The notes under the pieces were generated by a model. The model was not told the DNA's origin. It ran no database searches and was given only the letters and a program-made list of their open reading frames with translations. Below are positions 18,677 to 28,614 of a stretch of 64,000 nt of DNA, piece after piece (positions within the stretch are counted from its first letter, which is position 1; each line of letters opens with the position of its first letter). A program made the translations under genes and the position numbers. The DNA comes from Crocinitomicaceae bacterium (GTDB lineage: Bacteria > Bacteroidota > Bacteroidia > Flavobacteriales_D > Crocinitomicaceae). Location: the NCBI GenBank assembly GCA_024643365.1, contig JAHENC010000002.1, forward strand, positions 1-64,000, read 5' to 3'.

Positions 18677-21010
18677 ATGTTAAAAAAACTACTTTTCTTC
18701 GTTATCACCCTTGTTGGATTCACAGCATTCGCTCAAGACTTTTCCATCCGCGGATTTGTTTACGACGATTCCAATATGGAACCGCTAAGTGACATAAAGG
18801 TGAAACTATTGAAAGTCGATAGTACCGTTATTGCGGGTGCTTTCACGAACAATACTGGTGGATTCTTAATCCCGAAATTAGCGAAAGGCTCATATATTTT
18901 AAAAATTGAAGGAGGACGATTTAACAAAGCCTTTGTCAATGTGAACATGACGGACAAAGACAAGATTTACGATGTTCAATTTAAACTGGTTCGCAATACC
19001 CAGAATGTGAAAGAAGTCATTGTCAGCATCGATTCAAAGGAAAAGAAAAATGAAATCTTAATCGGTACTTTAAAATACAATCAAAAATCCCTTGACCGTA
19101 TTCCAAGCCACGGTGGGGAGAATGATATCGTTGGAGCCATTAGTGTGACACCGGGAGTTGTAACGACAGGGGATCAAGGAGGACAATTATACGTTCGCGG
19201 TGGTACACCGATTCAAAACAAAGTTTTATTGGACGGAATGACCATCTACAATCCATTCCACTCCATCGGATTCTTTTCCATTTTTGAGACAGAATTGGTG
19301 AAAAACGTGGATGTTTATACAGGTGGATTCGAATCGAAATACGGTGGACGCGTTTCTTCCGTAATGGATATTACTTACAGAGATGGAAACCGCAAAGAAT
19401 TTGGCGGACGTGTTTCAGCATCTCCCTTTCTTGCGAAAATGGTACTGGAAGGCCCCATTGGAAAAGTTACTAAGGAAAAAGCAGCACCAGGATCGTATGT
19501 TTTCTCTGCAAAACATAGTTTATTAGATTACACATCAAAATCCCTATATCCGAAAGTCAATGATGGAAATGGATTGCCTTTCAATTTTACCGATTTATAC
19601 GGAAAAGTAACCTTCAACGGTGATGGTGGAACGAAAGTGAGTGCTTTCGGATTTCACAATCAAGACTCCGTAAATTACGACATCGCAAACCTTCGATGGG
19701 ATGCCTCCGGTGGCGGTGTGAATTTCTTGATGGTGCCAAGCGGATCTCCACTTTTCATACGTGGACACGTAAATGGTAGTAACTATCAAACGACTTTCGC
19801 TGAAACTGCACAAGAACCAAGATATTCAAAAATCGGTGGATTTGACCTTGGATTTGACTTTAGTTATTTCTTGAAGAACGAAAGCGAAATGAACTATGGA
19901 TTCAACATCAATGGATTCAATACGGAATTTGTCACTTACAACGAAGCAAAAAGAAAAATTGAGGCCATTAACTTCACCACGGAAATAGGAAGTTATTTCA
20001 ATTACCGATTGATCAAAAGAAGGTGGGTAATTCAAACAGGATTACGCGTTCAAGTGTATGCTTCCTTGAACACCATTTCTCCAGAACCTAGACTTGGATT
20101 GAAATATAACGCGAACGAAAATCTACGTTTTAAATTCTCTGGTGGACGCTTTTCTCAAAACTTTACATCGGCATCTTCAGACAAAGATGTTGTCAACCTT
20201 TTCAACGGACTACTGTCTGCTCCAACAAATGTGCAAGAGGATTTTGTAACTCAATTCCAAAATGTAAAAAACACGAAAAATGGTCTTCAATACGCTTGGC
20301 ACGCCATTTTAGGAATGGAGTTTGACTTAGGTAAATACTGGTCTTTCAATGTAGAAACGTACTACAAGTACTTCTCGCAATTGAGCAACATCAATCAGAA
20401 TAAATTGTACGATGATGTTTCTCAGTTTGAGCTAATCGACGATGTGTTCAAAAAAGATTTTATTATCGAAACTGGGCAATCCTACGGAGTTGACTTCTTG
20501 GCGAAATATTCAAAAGATAGATTGTTTTTATGGGCTGTTTACTCTTACGGCAAAAATACCCGTTGGGATGGTTTCGTAAATTACGCACCTGTCTTTGACA
20601 GACGTCACAACGTAAACCTTGTTGGATCGTATTTATTCGGAAAAGCAAAGAATTACGAATTAAACATCCGTTGGAATCTTGGTTCTGGATTACCGTTCAC
20701 ACCTACTGCTGGATATTACCAAGGAGAGAATTTCTCTGGTGGTGTAACAACTGATTATGTCACAAATAATCCAAGTGCCATAACAACCTTACTAGGAACT
20801 TTCAACTCGCAACGATTACCATACTACCATCGTCTAGACATTACCTTCAAAAAACAATTTAATTTCAAGAATAAGGATGTAATGGAGATTGTTGCAAGTA
20901 TTACCAATGTTTACAACAGAAACAACATCTTCTACGTGAACAGAATCACTTCCAAAATCATCTATCAGTTTCCTATTCTTCCAAGTTTCGGTTTGAATTA
21001 CAAATTCTAA
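18677..21010 (+). CDS. TonB-dependent receptor with carboxypeptidase-like regulatory domain
   Basis: 777 aa from the ATG at 18677 (a TTG three codons upstream is the only alternative). The signal peptide ends at about FTAFAQ (residue 20). A CarboxypepD_reg-like beta-sandwich (about 22-105) precedes the plug domain (IVGAISVTPGVVTTG, LYVRGGTPIQNKVLLDG, GFESKYGGRVSSVMDI). The remainder is beta-barrel rich in aromatic/polar alternation, ending in aromatic-rich strands. It should import a substrate across the outer membrane with TonB-ExbBD energy. No SusD partner is adjacent, so the ligand is unknown. The DUF1015 gene follows after 6 nt. Confidence 0.9.
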   Translation: MLKKLLFFVITLVGFTAFAQDFSIRGFVYDDSNMEPLSDIKVKLLKVDSTVIAGAFTNNTGGFLIPKLAKGSYILKIEGGRFNKAFVNVNMTDKDKIYDVQFKLVRNTQNVKEVIVSIDSKEKKNEILIGTLKYNQKSLDRIPSHGGENDIVGAISVTPGVVTTGDQGGQLYVRGGTPIQNKVLLDGMTIYNPFHSIGFFSIFETELVKNVDVYTGGFESKYGGRVSSVMDITYRDGNRKEFGGRVSASPFLAKMVLEGPIGKVTKEKAAPGSYVFSAKHSLLDYTSKSLYPKVNDGNGLPFNFTDLYGKVTFNGDGGTKVSAFGFHNQDSVNYDIANLRWDASGGGVNFLMVPSGSPLFIRGHVNGSNYQTTFAETAQEPRYSKIGGFDLGFDFSYFLKNESEMNYGFNINGFNTEFVTYNEAKRKIEAINFTTEIGSYFNYRLIKRRWVIQTGLRVQVYASLNTISPEPRLGLKYNANENLRFKFSGGRFSQNFTSASSDKDVVNLFNGLLSAPTNVQEDFVTQFQNVKNTKNGLQYAWHAILGMEFDLGKYWSFNVETYYKYFSQLSNINQNKLYDDVSQFELIDDVFKKDFIIETGQSYGVDFLAKYSKDRLFLWAVYSYGKNTRWDGFVNYAPVFDRRHNVNLVGSYLFGKAKNYELNIRWNLGSGLPFTPTAGYYQGENFSGGVTTDYVTNNPSAITTLLGTFNSQRLPYYHRLDITFKKQFNFKNKDVMEIVASITNVYNRNNIFYVNRITSKIIYQFPILPSFGLNYKF

Positions 21011-21016
21011 CACAAG

Positions 21017-22249
21017 ATGTCCGATATTTCAGCATTCAAGGCGATTCGTCCTGTTCGTGATAAAGTTCATTTAGTCGCGACGAGACCATATTATTCCTAC
21101 AAAAAGAACGTGCTGAAAGCAAAGTTGGAGGATAATCCATTTACCTTTTTGCACATCATTAATCCGGAGTTTAATACAACGGTAAAAACGAAAGCAAATT
21201 CAGTCGAACGGTTTCAACTCGTTAAAACGCAGTTCAATGATTTTTTAGCGAAGGGAATCCTCATCCAAGATCAAGAAGAACATCTGTACATCTACCGTCA
21301 ATCCAAAGAGGATTTTTCAGTGATTGGCATCGTTGGTGGTGCAAGTGTGCAAGAATACATCGATAACGATATTAAAAAACACGAGCAAACATTGACCCTG
21401 CGCGAAGAAGTTTTCACGAATTACCTAGACCAAGTAGGATTCAATGCAGAACCGGTGTTAATGACCTACGATCCTCAGTCTGGACTCAACGAACTCATTG
21501 AAAACGTGAGCGCTGAACGTCCAGAATACGAGTTTACGACAACCGATCGAATCAAACATGAACTTTGGGTACTTTCCAAGGATCAAACGAAGGAATGTCA
21601 AACACTTTTCAAATCAGTGGATGCCTTGTACATCGCTGACGGACACCACCGCTCGGCTTCCTCCGTTCGCTATGCACAAATGAAAACTGAACAGGGAACC
21701 GCAACTGATGAAACTGGATACTTTTTAAGTTACATCGTTGCGAAAGATCAAGTGAAAATATTGGCTTTCCACCGCTTATTGAAAAGCCTAAACGGATTTA
21801 CAAAAGATGAATTCGTTACTGCGATGAGTGAAATAGGAAGCATGAAAGCTATTCCTAATGCAGCTGAACCAGAAAAAGAACATCAATTTACGATTTGCAT
21901 GGGCAGTGAATGGTTTCTATTCGAACCCGATCATTCGTACATCAATGAATCGAATCCAGTAGAACAATTGGATTCCTTTATTCTCAGCGATTTAATTTTA
22001 AAACCCTTGTTGGGCATCGTCGACCTAAAAACGAGCAATCAAGTAGAATTCGTTCCCGGAAATGAGTCAATGTCCTCTATTGAAGATAAAATCAACTCAG
22101 GAAAGTTCGAAGTTGGTTTTATCCTACATCCAGCAACCATTGATCAAGTGAAAGAAGTGGCGGATGCCGGAATGAACATGCCTCCCAAATCAACATGGGT
22201 TGAACCGAAACTTCGAAGTGGATTAACCATTTATCAATTGCACGCATGA
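21017..22249 (+). CDS. DUF1015 family protein
   Basis: 410 aa, whole-length match by eye to DUF1015. Hallmarks are AIRPVRDKVHLVATRPYY near the start, IYRQSKEDFSVIGIVGG, and the strongly conserved ADGHHRSASSV near residue 210. The family is widespread, cytosolic and of unproven biochemical function; in many genomes it lies next to serine biosynthesis genes, which is not the case here. The stop overlaps the start of the YggS gene in ATGA, so the two are translationally coupled. Confidence 0.85.
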   Translation: MSDISAFKAIRPVRDKVHLVATRPYYSYKKNVLKAKLEDNPFTFLHIINPEFNTTVKTKANSVERFQLVKTQFNDFLAKGILIQDQEEHLYIYRQSKEDFSVIGIVGGASVQEYIDNDIKKHEQTLTLREEVFTNYLDQVGFNAEPVLMTYDPQSGLNELIENVSAERPEYEFTTTDRIKHELWVLSKDQTKECQTLFKSVDALYIADGHHRSASSVRYAQMKTEQGTATDETGYFLSYIVAKDQVKILAFHRLLKSLNGFTKDEFVTAMSEIGSMKAIPNAAEPEKEHQFTICMGSEWFLFEPDHSYINESNPVEQLDSFILSDLILKPLLGIVDLKTSNQVEFVPGNESMSSIEDKINSGKFEVGFILHPATIDQVKEVADAGMNMPPKSTWVEPKLRSGLTIYQLHA

Positions 22250-22905
22250 TTGCTGAACGAATAAACGAAATTACAGCCACACTTCCCAAAACCGTCGCAT
22301 TAATCGCTGTTTCAAAAACGAAACCTGTTAGTGATTTACAAGAAGCGTACAATGCAGGTCAACGTGCATTCGGAGAAAACAAAGTGCAAGAATTGGTCGA
22401 TAAATACGAAGTTCTTCCAAAGGACATCGAATGGCACCTCATCGGACACCTACAAACCAATAAAGTCAAGTACATTGCTCCTTTCGTTCACTTAATTCAT
22501 GCAGTGGATAGTTTGAAACTATTGGTGGAAATCAATAAGCAAGCAGAGAAAAACGAGCGAATCATTGACGTCCTCTTGCAATTTCACATTGCGCAAGAAG
22601 AAACCAAGTTCGGACTTTCGCTAGAAGAAGCGCAGGAATTAATCGAAAGTGACGCATTTCAATCCTTTCAAAACATTCGTGTAGTTGGCATCATGGGAAT
22701 GGCTTCGTTTGTGGACGACGAACAACAAGTACACCACGAATTCCAAACGCTAAAAGGTATTTTTGATCAATTGAAAGCAACTCAATTCAAGGAAAACACT
22801 TTTTTCAATGAAATTTCCATGGGTATGTCCGGAGATTATCAAATCGCCATTGAAGAAGGAAGCACCATGATTCGTGTGGGAAGTTCGATTTTCGGCGGGC
22901 GTTAA
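22246..22905 (+). CDS. YggS family pyridoxal phosphate homeostasis protein
   Basis: 219 aa. A PLP-binding TIM-barrel protein that buffers free PLP and affects amino-acid and keto-acid balance; no catalytic activity is established for the family. The PLP lysine lies in LIAVSKTKP (residues about 22-30). Other family blocks are FGENKVQELVDKY, EWHLIGHLQTNKVK and SMGMSGDYQIAIEEGSTMIR. A gene for another PLP-related enzyme, pdxH, lies 1.2 kb away on the opposite strand. It converges with the M16 peptidase gene with only 2 nt between stops. Confidence 0.93.
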   Translation: MIAERINEITATLPKTVALIAVSKTKPVSDLQEAYNAGQRAFGENKVQELVDKYEVLPKDIEWHLIGHLQTNKVKYIAPFVHLIHAVDSLKLLVEINKQAEKNERIIDVLLQFHIAQEETKFGLSLEEAQELIESDAFQSFQNIRVVGIMGMASFVDDEQQVHHEFQTLKGIFDQLKATQFKENTFFNEISMGMSGDYQIAIEEGSTMIRVGSSIFGGR

Positions 22906-22907
22906 AC

Positions 22908-24143
22908 CTATTCGACTCCGAAAATCAAAGAAGAAATCGAATCCTTTGCCAAGTATTCATTGGTTAAACGCAATATATCTGCACCTGTGATTTTATCAAT
23001 TCCTTGGTGAATTTCTTGAATGGTATCAATTTGATTAAACGCCAACATGCTTTTTCCCAATCCTTGCATTAAACCAGCATTGACATCCATCCCCAAGGCC
23101 ATTTGACCTTTGAATTGTTGTTTTGCACGCATTAATTGCAGCGAACTCAATTCCTTGGATCGGAATTTTAGTAATTCCTTGTGGATTAAGTCTAAGGTAC
23201 GGTTGATGTTTTTATCCTCACAACCGAAATAGATTTGCCAGAAGCCAGAATCTACGAAGGATGAATAACTCGCTTCCACCGTATACGCCAAACCATATTT
23301 CTCACGGACTGACAAATTCAACTTGGAATTCAGTGCGGGTCCGCCAAGAATGTTAATCAACAAGGACATCGCCATGCGGTCATCATCTTTGTAACTTGGT
23401 GCGATTCCACCCAGTACCGCATGCGCTTGGTAATTGGCTTCTTTCACGTTGATTTGAAAGGGCGAATAGGAAGTAAAGGACAAGAAATCCGTACGTGGAG
23501 CCGTTAACGGCATGTGACTCAAAGTCGCCTCCATCAAAGGTTCCAATTTCTTGAAACTCATGTTTCCAACGTATGAAACCACCATATTATCAGCGGTGAA
23601 ATACGCATTCACGTAGCGTTGCAAATCCGCTTGTGTAAAACTAGAAACGCTTTCTTTCGTTCCCAAAATATTGTTTCCTAGTGGATGATTTTTAAACAAA
23701 TGTTCTTCAAAATCATCAAATATTTTGTCGCTAGGACTATCTAAATAGGAGTTGATTTCATCTAAAATCACTTCCTTTTCTTTTTCAATTTCCTTTTCTG
23801 GGAAAGTAGAATTGATGGAAATATCCGCCAACAATTCCAAGGCTCTTTTCGTATGTTCTTTCGAAAAAGAAGCGTGTAAACACAATTCCTCTTTCGCTGT
23901 GTAGGCATTTAATTCACCACCAACTGCATCAATCCTGGAAAGGATGTGTAAGGCATTTCGTGTCTTAGTTCCTTTGAACAAACAATGTTCGAGGAAATGT
24001 GCCAGTCCAACTTCGTGTGCTTGTTCATAACGTGATCCAGCCGAAAAGAAAAAGCCTAAATGCGCCACTTGGTTTGGAACCTGCAAGTGAACCACTCGGA
24101 TTCCATTTGACAAAACGTGACACGTGGGTTGAAATTTTCGCAT
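22908..24143 (-). CDS. M16 family zinc metallopeptidase
   Basis: 411 aa, the length of single-chain processing-peptidase-like M16B members. The inverted zinc motif HFLEH is at about residues 46-50 (GLAHFLEHCLFKGT), with the distal Glu in KEKEVILDEI. The C-terminal M16 domain (about 170-350) has GNILG, NMVVSYVGNM and KYGLAYTVEASYSSF. No signal peptide, so it is probably cytosolic. The start codon shares one base with the pdxH stop (TAATG), making it the last gene of the DUF4494-pdxH-M16 operon. Confidence 0.9.
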   Translation of the reverse strand: MRKFQPTCHVLSNGIRVVHLQVPNQVAHLGFFFSAGSRYEQAHEVGLAHFLEHCLFKGTKTRNALHILSRIDAVGGELNAYTAKEELCLHASFSKEHTKRALELLADISINSTFPEKEIEKEKEVILDEINSYLDSPSDKIFDDFEEHLFKNHPLGNNILGTKESVSSFTQADLQRYVNAYFTADNMVVSYVGNMSFKKLEPLMEATLSHMPLTAPRTDFLSFTSYSPFQINVKEANYQAHAVLGGIAPSYKDDDRMAMSLLINILGGPALNSKLNLSVREKYGLAYTVEASYSSFVDSGFWQIYFGCEDKNINRTLDLIHKELLKFRSKELSSLQLMRAKQQFKGQMALGMDVNAGLMQGLGKSMLAFNQIDTIQEIHQGIDKITGADILRLTNEYLAKDSISSLIFGVE

Positions 24144-24784
24144 TATGGATTTTTACGGATTTGTTTCCAAGAACCATTCTCCGCTACGAACACGATGCGA
24201 TCATGCAAGCGCGATGGACGTCCTTGCCAGAATTCGATGCTTGTAGCTTGAATCGCGTATCCTCCCCAATGTGGTGGACGCGGAACATCGTTCGGAAATT
24301 GTTGATCGTATCGTTCAAAAGCAGCGATTAAATCTCCGGTTCCTTCCAAGGTTTCTGATTGTCGCGATGCCCAAGCACCAAGTTGACTTTCCCTCGGACG
24401 TGAAGCAAAATACGCATCACTTTCCTGTTCAGCGATTTTCTCAGCGATTCCTTCGATGCGCAATTGGCGTTGAAGTCCTGGCCAGAAAAACAACATGGAC
24501 ACTTTCGAATTTACTGCGATTTGCTGTCCTTTTTGACTTAAGTAGTTCGTGTAAAAAACAAAACGTTCGTCCTTCAATTCTTTCAAATAGACGATGCGTG
24601 AACTCACTCCCTCTTCCGCCGTAGCCGTACTCAGGACAAACGCATTCGCTTCCGCTTCACCATGGTTGACAGCTTCGTCGAACCAAGAGGAAAAAGCAGC
24701 AAAAGGATCCATTCCGATAGCGTTCAAGGAACCTTTGTCGAAATCCGAATGATTTTCACGGTATTTATTCAACCATTCACTCAT
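24143..24784 (-). CDS. pdxH: Pyridoxamine/pyridoxine 5'-phosphate oxidase
   Basis: 213 aa. FMN-dependent oxidation of PNP or PMP to pyridoxal 5'-phosphate, the last step of vitamin B6 salvage and synthesis. Family blocks present: PFAAFSSWFDEAV, SRIVYLKELKDERFVFYTNYLSQKGQQI, RLRI-type FMN contact (RQLRIEGIAEKI), SRPRESQLGAWASRQS and the C-terminal EFWQGRPSRLHDRIVF. Its start overlaps the DUF4494 stop in ATGA and its stop overlaps the M16 start. Together with yggS this gives two PLP-homeostasis genes close by. Confidence 0.96.
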   Translation of the reverse strand: MSEWLNKYRENHSDFDKGSLNAIGMDPFAAFSSWFDEAVNHGEAEANAFVLSTATAEEGVSSRIVYLKELKDERFVFYTNYLSQKGQQIAVNSKVSMLFFWPGLQRQLRIEGIAEKIAEQESDAYFASRPRESQLGAWASRQSETLEGTGDLIAAFERYDQQFPNDVPRPPHWGGYAIQATSIEFWQGRPSRLHDRIVFVAENGSWKQIRKNP

Positions 24785-25404
24785 TCGTCTTCGTCATTCG
24801 AAAAATCATCCTCTAATTCACTTGTTGAATCCTCATCCGATTCATCTGCAACAAAAACTTCTTCTTCCGAATCGTCGAAATCAGATCCAGCCGCAGAGAA
24901 TACAGCGCGAACAGGTGTGCGTTCTTCGATATCGTCTTCAACAGCGATTTTTTTCATTGCTGGACTCTGAACATCTTCTTCGCGGTAAGGGAAAATCTCT
25001 ACGATTGGTGAAGAAACGATGGAAGCAATGTTGAAATCAATCATCATGGTTGACAAACTTTCCACGGTGCGCTCATACGCTTCTTTCACGTTCGATGCGG
25101 ATACCAAAAAGTTTTGAGAAACCGTTTTCGCCTTCTCCCCTTCTTCGTCCATGCGGTCGTAAGTCACCTTACATTTGAACCATGTTTCTGTATCATCGTA
25201 TTGAAAAATATCATGTAAATCCGTTCGTGCAATTCCGGTAACTTGGAACTCACCACGAATGGTTGTACCCAATTCCTCATAGATACGCGCCTCTGCATCC
25301 GTAAAGGTCATGGCAGCTAATAAATAAGGTTCGGAAACACGTTTAAACGATCCGTTTTCTAATTGTTTTGTGTATTTTACTTTAACGGTAAACCAACTAT
25401 TCAT
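24781..25404 (-). CDS. DUF4494 domain-containing protein
   Basis: 207 aa. Residues 1 to about 150 match the Bacteroidota-restricted DUF4494: WFTVKVKYTKQLENGSFKRV, YLLAAMTFTDAEARIYEEL and a second similar half (FKCKVTYDRMDEEGEKAK ... FLVSASNVKEAYERT), so the domain looks like an internal duplication. The last 45 residues are very acidic and Ser/Asp/Glu-rich. No function is known. First gene of an operon with pdxH and the M16 peptidase, with a TATCTTTG box upstream. Confidence 0.85.
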   Translation of the reverse strand: MNSWFTVKVKYTKQLENGSFKRVSEPYLLAAMTFTDAEARIYEELGTTIRGEFQVTGIARTDLHDIFQYDDTETWFKCKVTYDRMDEEGEKAKTVSQNFLVSASNVKEAYERTVESLSTMMIDFNIASIVSSPIVEIFPYREEDVQSPAMKKIAVEDDIEERTPVRAVFSAAGSDFDDSEEEVFVADESDEDSTSELEDDFSNDEDE

Positions 25405-25423
25405 GAGGTAATTTTTTAGCTTA

Positions 25424-25431
25424 CAAAGATA
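25424..25431 (-). promoter_or_regulatory. Putative -7 box for the DUF4494-pdxH-M16 operon
   Basis: TATCTTTG on the minus strand, an exact TAnnTTTG match, 27 nt before the ATG at 25404. The rest of the gap up to 25611 shows no clear feature. Confidence 0.5.
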
Positions 25432-25611
25432 CTTTCTTTCAAGTGATTTACCTCAATTGTTGATAACATTTCCTGAGGAAAGGATTGATAAAGTAGGTAG
25501 ATCATCTAGTTAAAGTTCATCCTCTTCACCCCTCTGCCTTACTTTATGCGTTTATCAGAAGTGACCGTAAAATTCTTCCGTTTTTCAGATATTATTCAAA
25601 AATCCTTTGCT

Positions 25612-27207
25612 ATGAAAACTATTTACTCTTTTTTACTCTTTTCCAACGTGATTTTTTGTCAGCTACGTGCACAAGTTAATTCCACGCAGCTTGAACACAA
25701 CAATGTTTCCGCACACATTTCCGATGCGGGAACCTATTTTACGAATTTCGTTAATGCTGAACCCAGATATGAGGTTCCGAAAGGATCTGGTCTAAATCCG
25801 ATTTTCGCCACACAATTTTGGTTTGCTGGCAAGGATGCTTTGAACAACATCCATTTTTGTCAGGGCGGGTCACCAAACCAAGGAAAAGACGTGTTTAACG
25901 GTCCGTTTTCTGGTGTAGGAACTTATTCAACCAACGATTATCAAAATGCATGGAACAATTCTATGTGGAGCCTTTGTCAAACAGACATCGATCAATATAA
26001 GTTGTGGTGGGGATGTCAAAATGGACTCATAACAACTGGCTGTGGATCGGTAAGTCCACCTTCAAATGAAGTTTTACAAACGATTTTTGATTGGCCCGCA
26101 CATGGTGATGTTTCAGTAGGACAATCCTATTATTTAGCGCCGTTTTTCGATTACGATGCCGATGGAAACTATGATCCAAATCAGGGAGATTACCCCATTA
26201 TCAAAGGCTGTTGTGCCACCTATTTAATTCAAAATGACGTAGCGCAATCACATTCTTACAGCGGAACAGACTCCATTGGCATTGAATTACACCTGATGTT
26301 TTATCAATATCAAACGTTCGACTATTTAAATGATGTCACCTTCATCGATGTCAAAGCAATCAACAGAGGCAGTACGAATTATCCAGAATTTGTACACAGT
26401 ATTTATGTGGATGTTGATCTTGGCTACTACGCCGATGATTTGATTGGATGTGATTCGATAAAAAACCTCATGTATTTTTACAATGGTGACAATAACGATG
26501 AGGCCAGTTTTTCCTCTTTGGGATATGGAATCGACCCACCTGCAATTGGAATTGTTAGTTTAAAAGAGGACATGACTTCCTCTGCCTATTACATGAATGG
26601 AGGTGGTAATGCGATTTCAGAAAAATGGAACATCATGAATGGCTTACAATTTTCCGGGGACCCGTGGCTTGATCCAACTGGCAACGAAACGTCTTATGTG
26701 TACTCAGGAAATCCGAACATACCAACAGAGTGGTGTGAAATCAGTAATGGAAATCCTCCTGGGGACCGAAGAGGAGTTTCATCGCTGAACGTTGGACCTT
26801 TTAACAGTGGAGACACCCTTTTTCAGACCTACGCCATTAGTTATTCCAGGGTCGGTAACAACTTAGAAAATGTTCAATCGATCATTGATCTTGCCGCTGA
26901 TCTCAAAATATTTTACGACAACGAATCCGACATACCATGTCAAAATGGAACTTGGAACGTTAATGAAATTGAAACTCTTCAATTAACGATTGCACCAAAT
27001 CCAGCAATCTACGAACTCAACATCGAATCAAGCTCTTTAATCGACCAACTAGAAATCTGTGACTTAACAGGTCGCAGTCTATCCAAATACATCGGAATCC
27101 AAAGCACACATTTCGAAGTCGATTGTCGATTCTTGCATTCAGGAAATTACTTGGTGAAGGTCAGTAGCGAAGGGAAAACGGCGGTGAGACAGGTGCGGGT
27201 AAAGTAA
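25612..27207 (+). CDS. T9SS type A sorting domain-containing secreted protein
   Basis: 531 aa from the ATG at 25612, which begins a clean signal peptide (KTIYSFLLFSNVIFCQLRAQ); an upstream in-frame Met at 25546 would bury it. The body has no enzyme motif I recognise. It contains an Asp-rich, probably calcium-binding stretch (DYDADGNYDPNQGDYPI, near residue 180) often seen in Bacteroidota surface proteins of this type. The C-terminal 75 residues are a T9SS sorting domain (TIAPNPAIYELNIE to the end). Predicted to be exported to the cell surface; function unknown. Confidence 0.8.
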   Translation: MKTIYSFLLFSNVIFCQLRAQVNSTQLEHNNVSAHISDAGTYFTNFVNAEPRYEVPKGSGLNPIFATQFWFAGKDALNNIHFCQGGSPNQGKDVFNGPFSGVGTYSTNDYQNAWNNSMWSLCQTDIDQYKLWWGCQNGLITTGCGSVSPPSNEVLQTIFDWPAHGDVSVGQSYYLAPFFDYDADGNYDPNQGDYPIIKGCCATYLIQNDVAQSHSYSGTDSIGIELHLMFYQYQTFDYLNDVTFIDVKAINRGSTNYPEFVHSIYVDVDLGYYADDLIGCDSIKNLMYFYNGDNNDEASFSSLGYGIDPPAIGIVSLKEDMTSSAYYMNGGGNAISEKWNIMNGLQFSGDPWLDPTGNETSYVYSGNPNIPTEWCEISNGNPPGDRRGVSSLNVGPFNSGDTLFQTYAISYSRVGNNLENVQSIIDLAADLKIFYDNESDIPCQNGTWNVNEIETLQLTIAPNPAIYELNIESSSLIDQLEICDLTGRSLSKYIGIQSTHFEVDCRFLHSGNYLVKVSSEGKTAVRQVRVK

Positions 27208-27218
27208 CTACAAAACAA

Positions 27219-27250
27219 AAAAACAGCGCCGAGCGCAGCGCTGTTTATAC
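27219..27250. terminator. Bidirectional terminator between convergent T9SS cargo genes
   Basis: AAACAGCGC (27221-27229) pairs with GCGCTGTTT (27238-27246), a 9-bp stem with an A-run before it, between two genes that point at each other. The T-run is short on the plus strand and good on the minus strand. Confidence 0.75.
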
Positions 27251-27267
27251 ATTGATTCAAGTTTCAT

Positions 27268-28614
27268 TTATTGTTTTACCAATCGTTCGGTGCCAACTAA
27301 TTGTCCATCCTCCAAGATAGAAATAAAATAAACACCTGATTCTTCGAGTTGGTACGTTTCATTGTCAAAAACCTCATCATCCATAAAAATGTGCATTCCT
27401 AGGCTATTGGTAATGGAAATGGAAGCTTTACCTTGTAGTTGTTCTAATCCCTTGATGCGAAAGGATCCTGTACTTGGATTCGGGTATAAACGGAAAGAAT
27501 GTGTCCGCATGGATGACAAGCCAGCATCATTATCGATCACAATCGATGCTTTCGGGTCGCCAATAATCACACTTTGATAGGAAAGGGTTGCATCAGCCAT
27601 GTAATAACTTTCCGCCAAGTTGTATTGCGCTATTGGATTTAAGTAGCGATTAACGAGAATATCCGCTCTGAATAGTTGCGAAATATAGATGCAATTGACA
27701 TATCCATGCGCTGCGGTACAACCATCCTTGATGAGATCAGCGATATAGAACGATTCATTCGGATTGCTTTGCGCATCAAACGTTTCTGCCGAACTGCAGG
27801 TGGAAAGCGCTGAAAAGGAACCGGGCAACCATTTGTAGTTCATTTGAATAGAATCAACTGGACCATGTCCCACGTAAAAGTATGAGAACACATTGATTTG
27901 ATCCGTCAATACTGCTGGACTTACATCCGTCGTAGCATTCCAGTTTTCAGCAAGCATATTGTTGTAGGTAGGATTAACGTATGAATCCATAAAATAAATG
28001 GTGTCCATGCCATACGACTCAACTAAGTCAATCACTCCATTTGCGATTTGCTGATTGACCACGGTTAGAGGACCACTGCCATCAATCATGTGCAAGACGT
28101 CATCTTGCGAATAACCATCCAGACGTGTTACCAAATAAATTCCATATTGCGCACGGCTGAAATGTTCGTTTTGATTAAAATAAGGATTTACAAATGCCGA
28201 TGGTTGACCAATTTGATTTTGATTGGTTCCCAAAATCAAACTCAATTCAGCATCCACCGACCCACAGTCACCACTCCCTGAATTCACTACGCAATCGATG
28301 CTATTGCGCTTTAACGGTACTCCTTTTGTAGTCACAAGGTAATTCAAGGATTCCTGCAGGTTTTGGCTCACCAAGTAATTTTCAATTTGTGTGCGCAATT
28401 GATTGAATTCGGTATCATTGATCACCTCTGTTGTTGGCACGGATACATAAATCATGTTTTGATTTGGGATGTTCCGGGCCTGTTGAAAATAACTGCCAAT
28501 TTGCATGGAAACTGGACTGTTGAGATTGACAATAACCCCTACATCCGTATAATTTGTTGTTTGAGCAAAGCACTTCAATGCCGTTAAGGACATCATAAAA
28601 AAGAAAAATTTCAT
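27268..28614 (-). CDS. TIGR03790 family secreted protein with T9SS sorting domain
   Basis: 448 aa from the ATG at 28614, which begins a signal peptide (KFFFFMMSLTALKCFAQ); an upstream in-frame Met exists at 28653. The body matches the TIGR03790 family: NLNSPVSMQIGSYFQQARNI, a YLVTTKGVPLK block and a SxVDxEL-like block (GSVDAELSLIL). The family has a caspase/gingipain-like look, with a central HG (YFYVGHGPVD) and a later Cys (ALSTCSSAETF). Protease activity is inference. The C-terminus from about LYPNPSTGSF is a T9SS sorting domain. Probably cell-surface. Confidence 0.78.
   Translation of the reverse strand: MKFFFFMMSLTALKCFAQTTNYTDVGVIVNLNSPVSMQIGSYFQQARNIPNQNMIYVSVPTTEVINDTEFNQLRTQIENYLVSQNLQESLNYLVTTKGVPLKRNSIDCVVNSGSGDCGSVDAELSLILGTNQNQIGQPSAFVNPYFNQNEHFSRAQYGIYLVTRLDGYSQDDVLHMIDGSGPLTVVNQQIANGVIDLVESYGMDTIYFMDSYVNPTYNNMLAENWNATTDVSPAVLTDQINVFSYFYVGHGPVDSIQMNYKWLPGSFSALSTCSSAETFDAQSNPNESFYIADLIKDGCTAAHGYVNCIYISQLFRADILVNRYLNPIAQYNLAESYYMADATLSYQSVIIGDPKASIVIDNDAGLSSMRTHSFRLYPNPSTGSFRIKGLEQLQGKASISITNSLGMHIFMDDEVFDNETYQLEESGVYFISILEDGQLVGTERLVKQ

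Noticed and set aside
25546-25611. Upstream ATG at 25546 for the T9SS cargo gene
   Set aside because: It would add 22 polar residues in front of a perfect signal peptide beginning at 25612.
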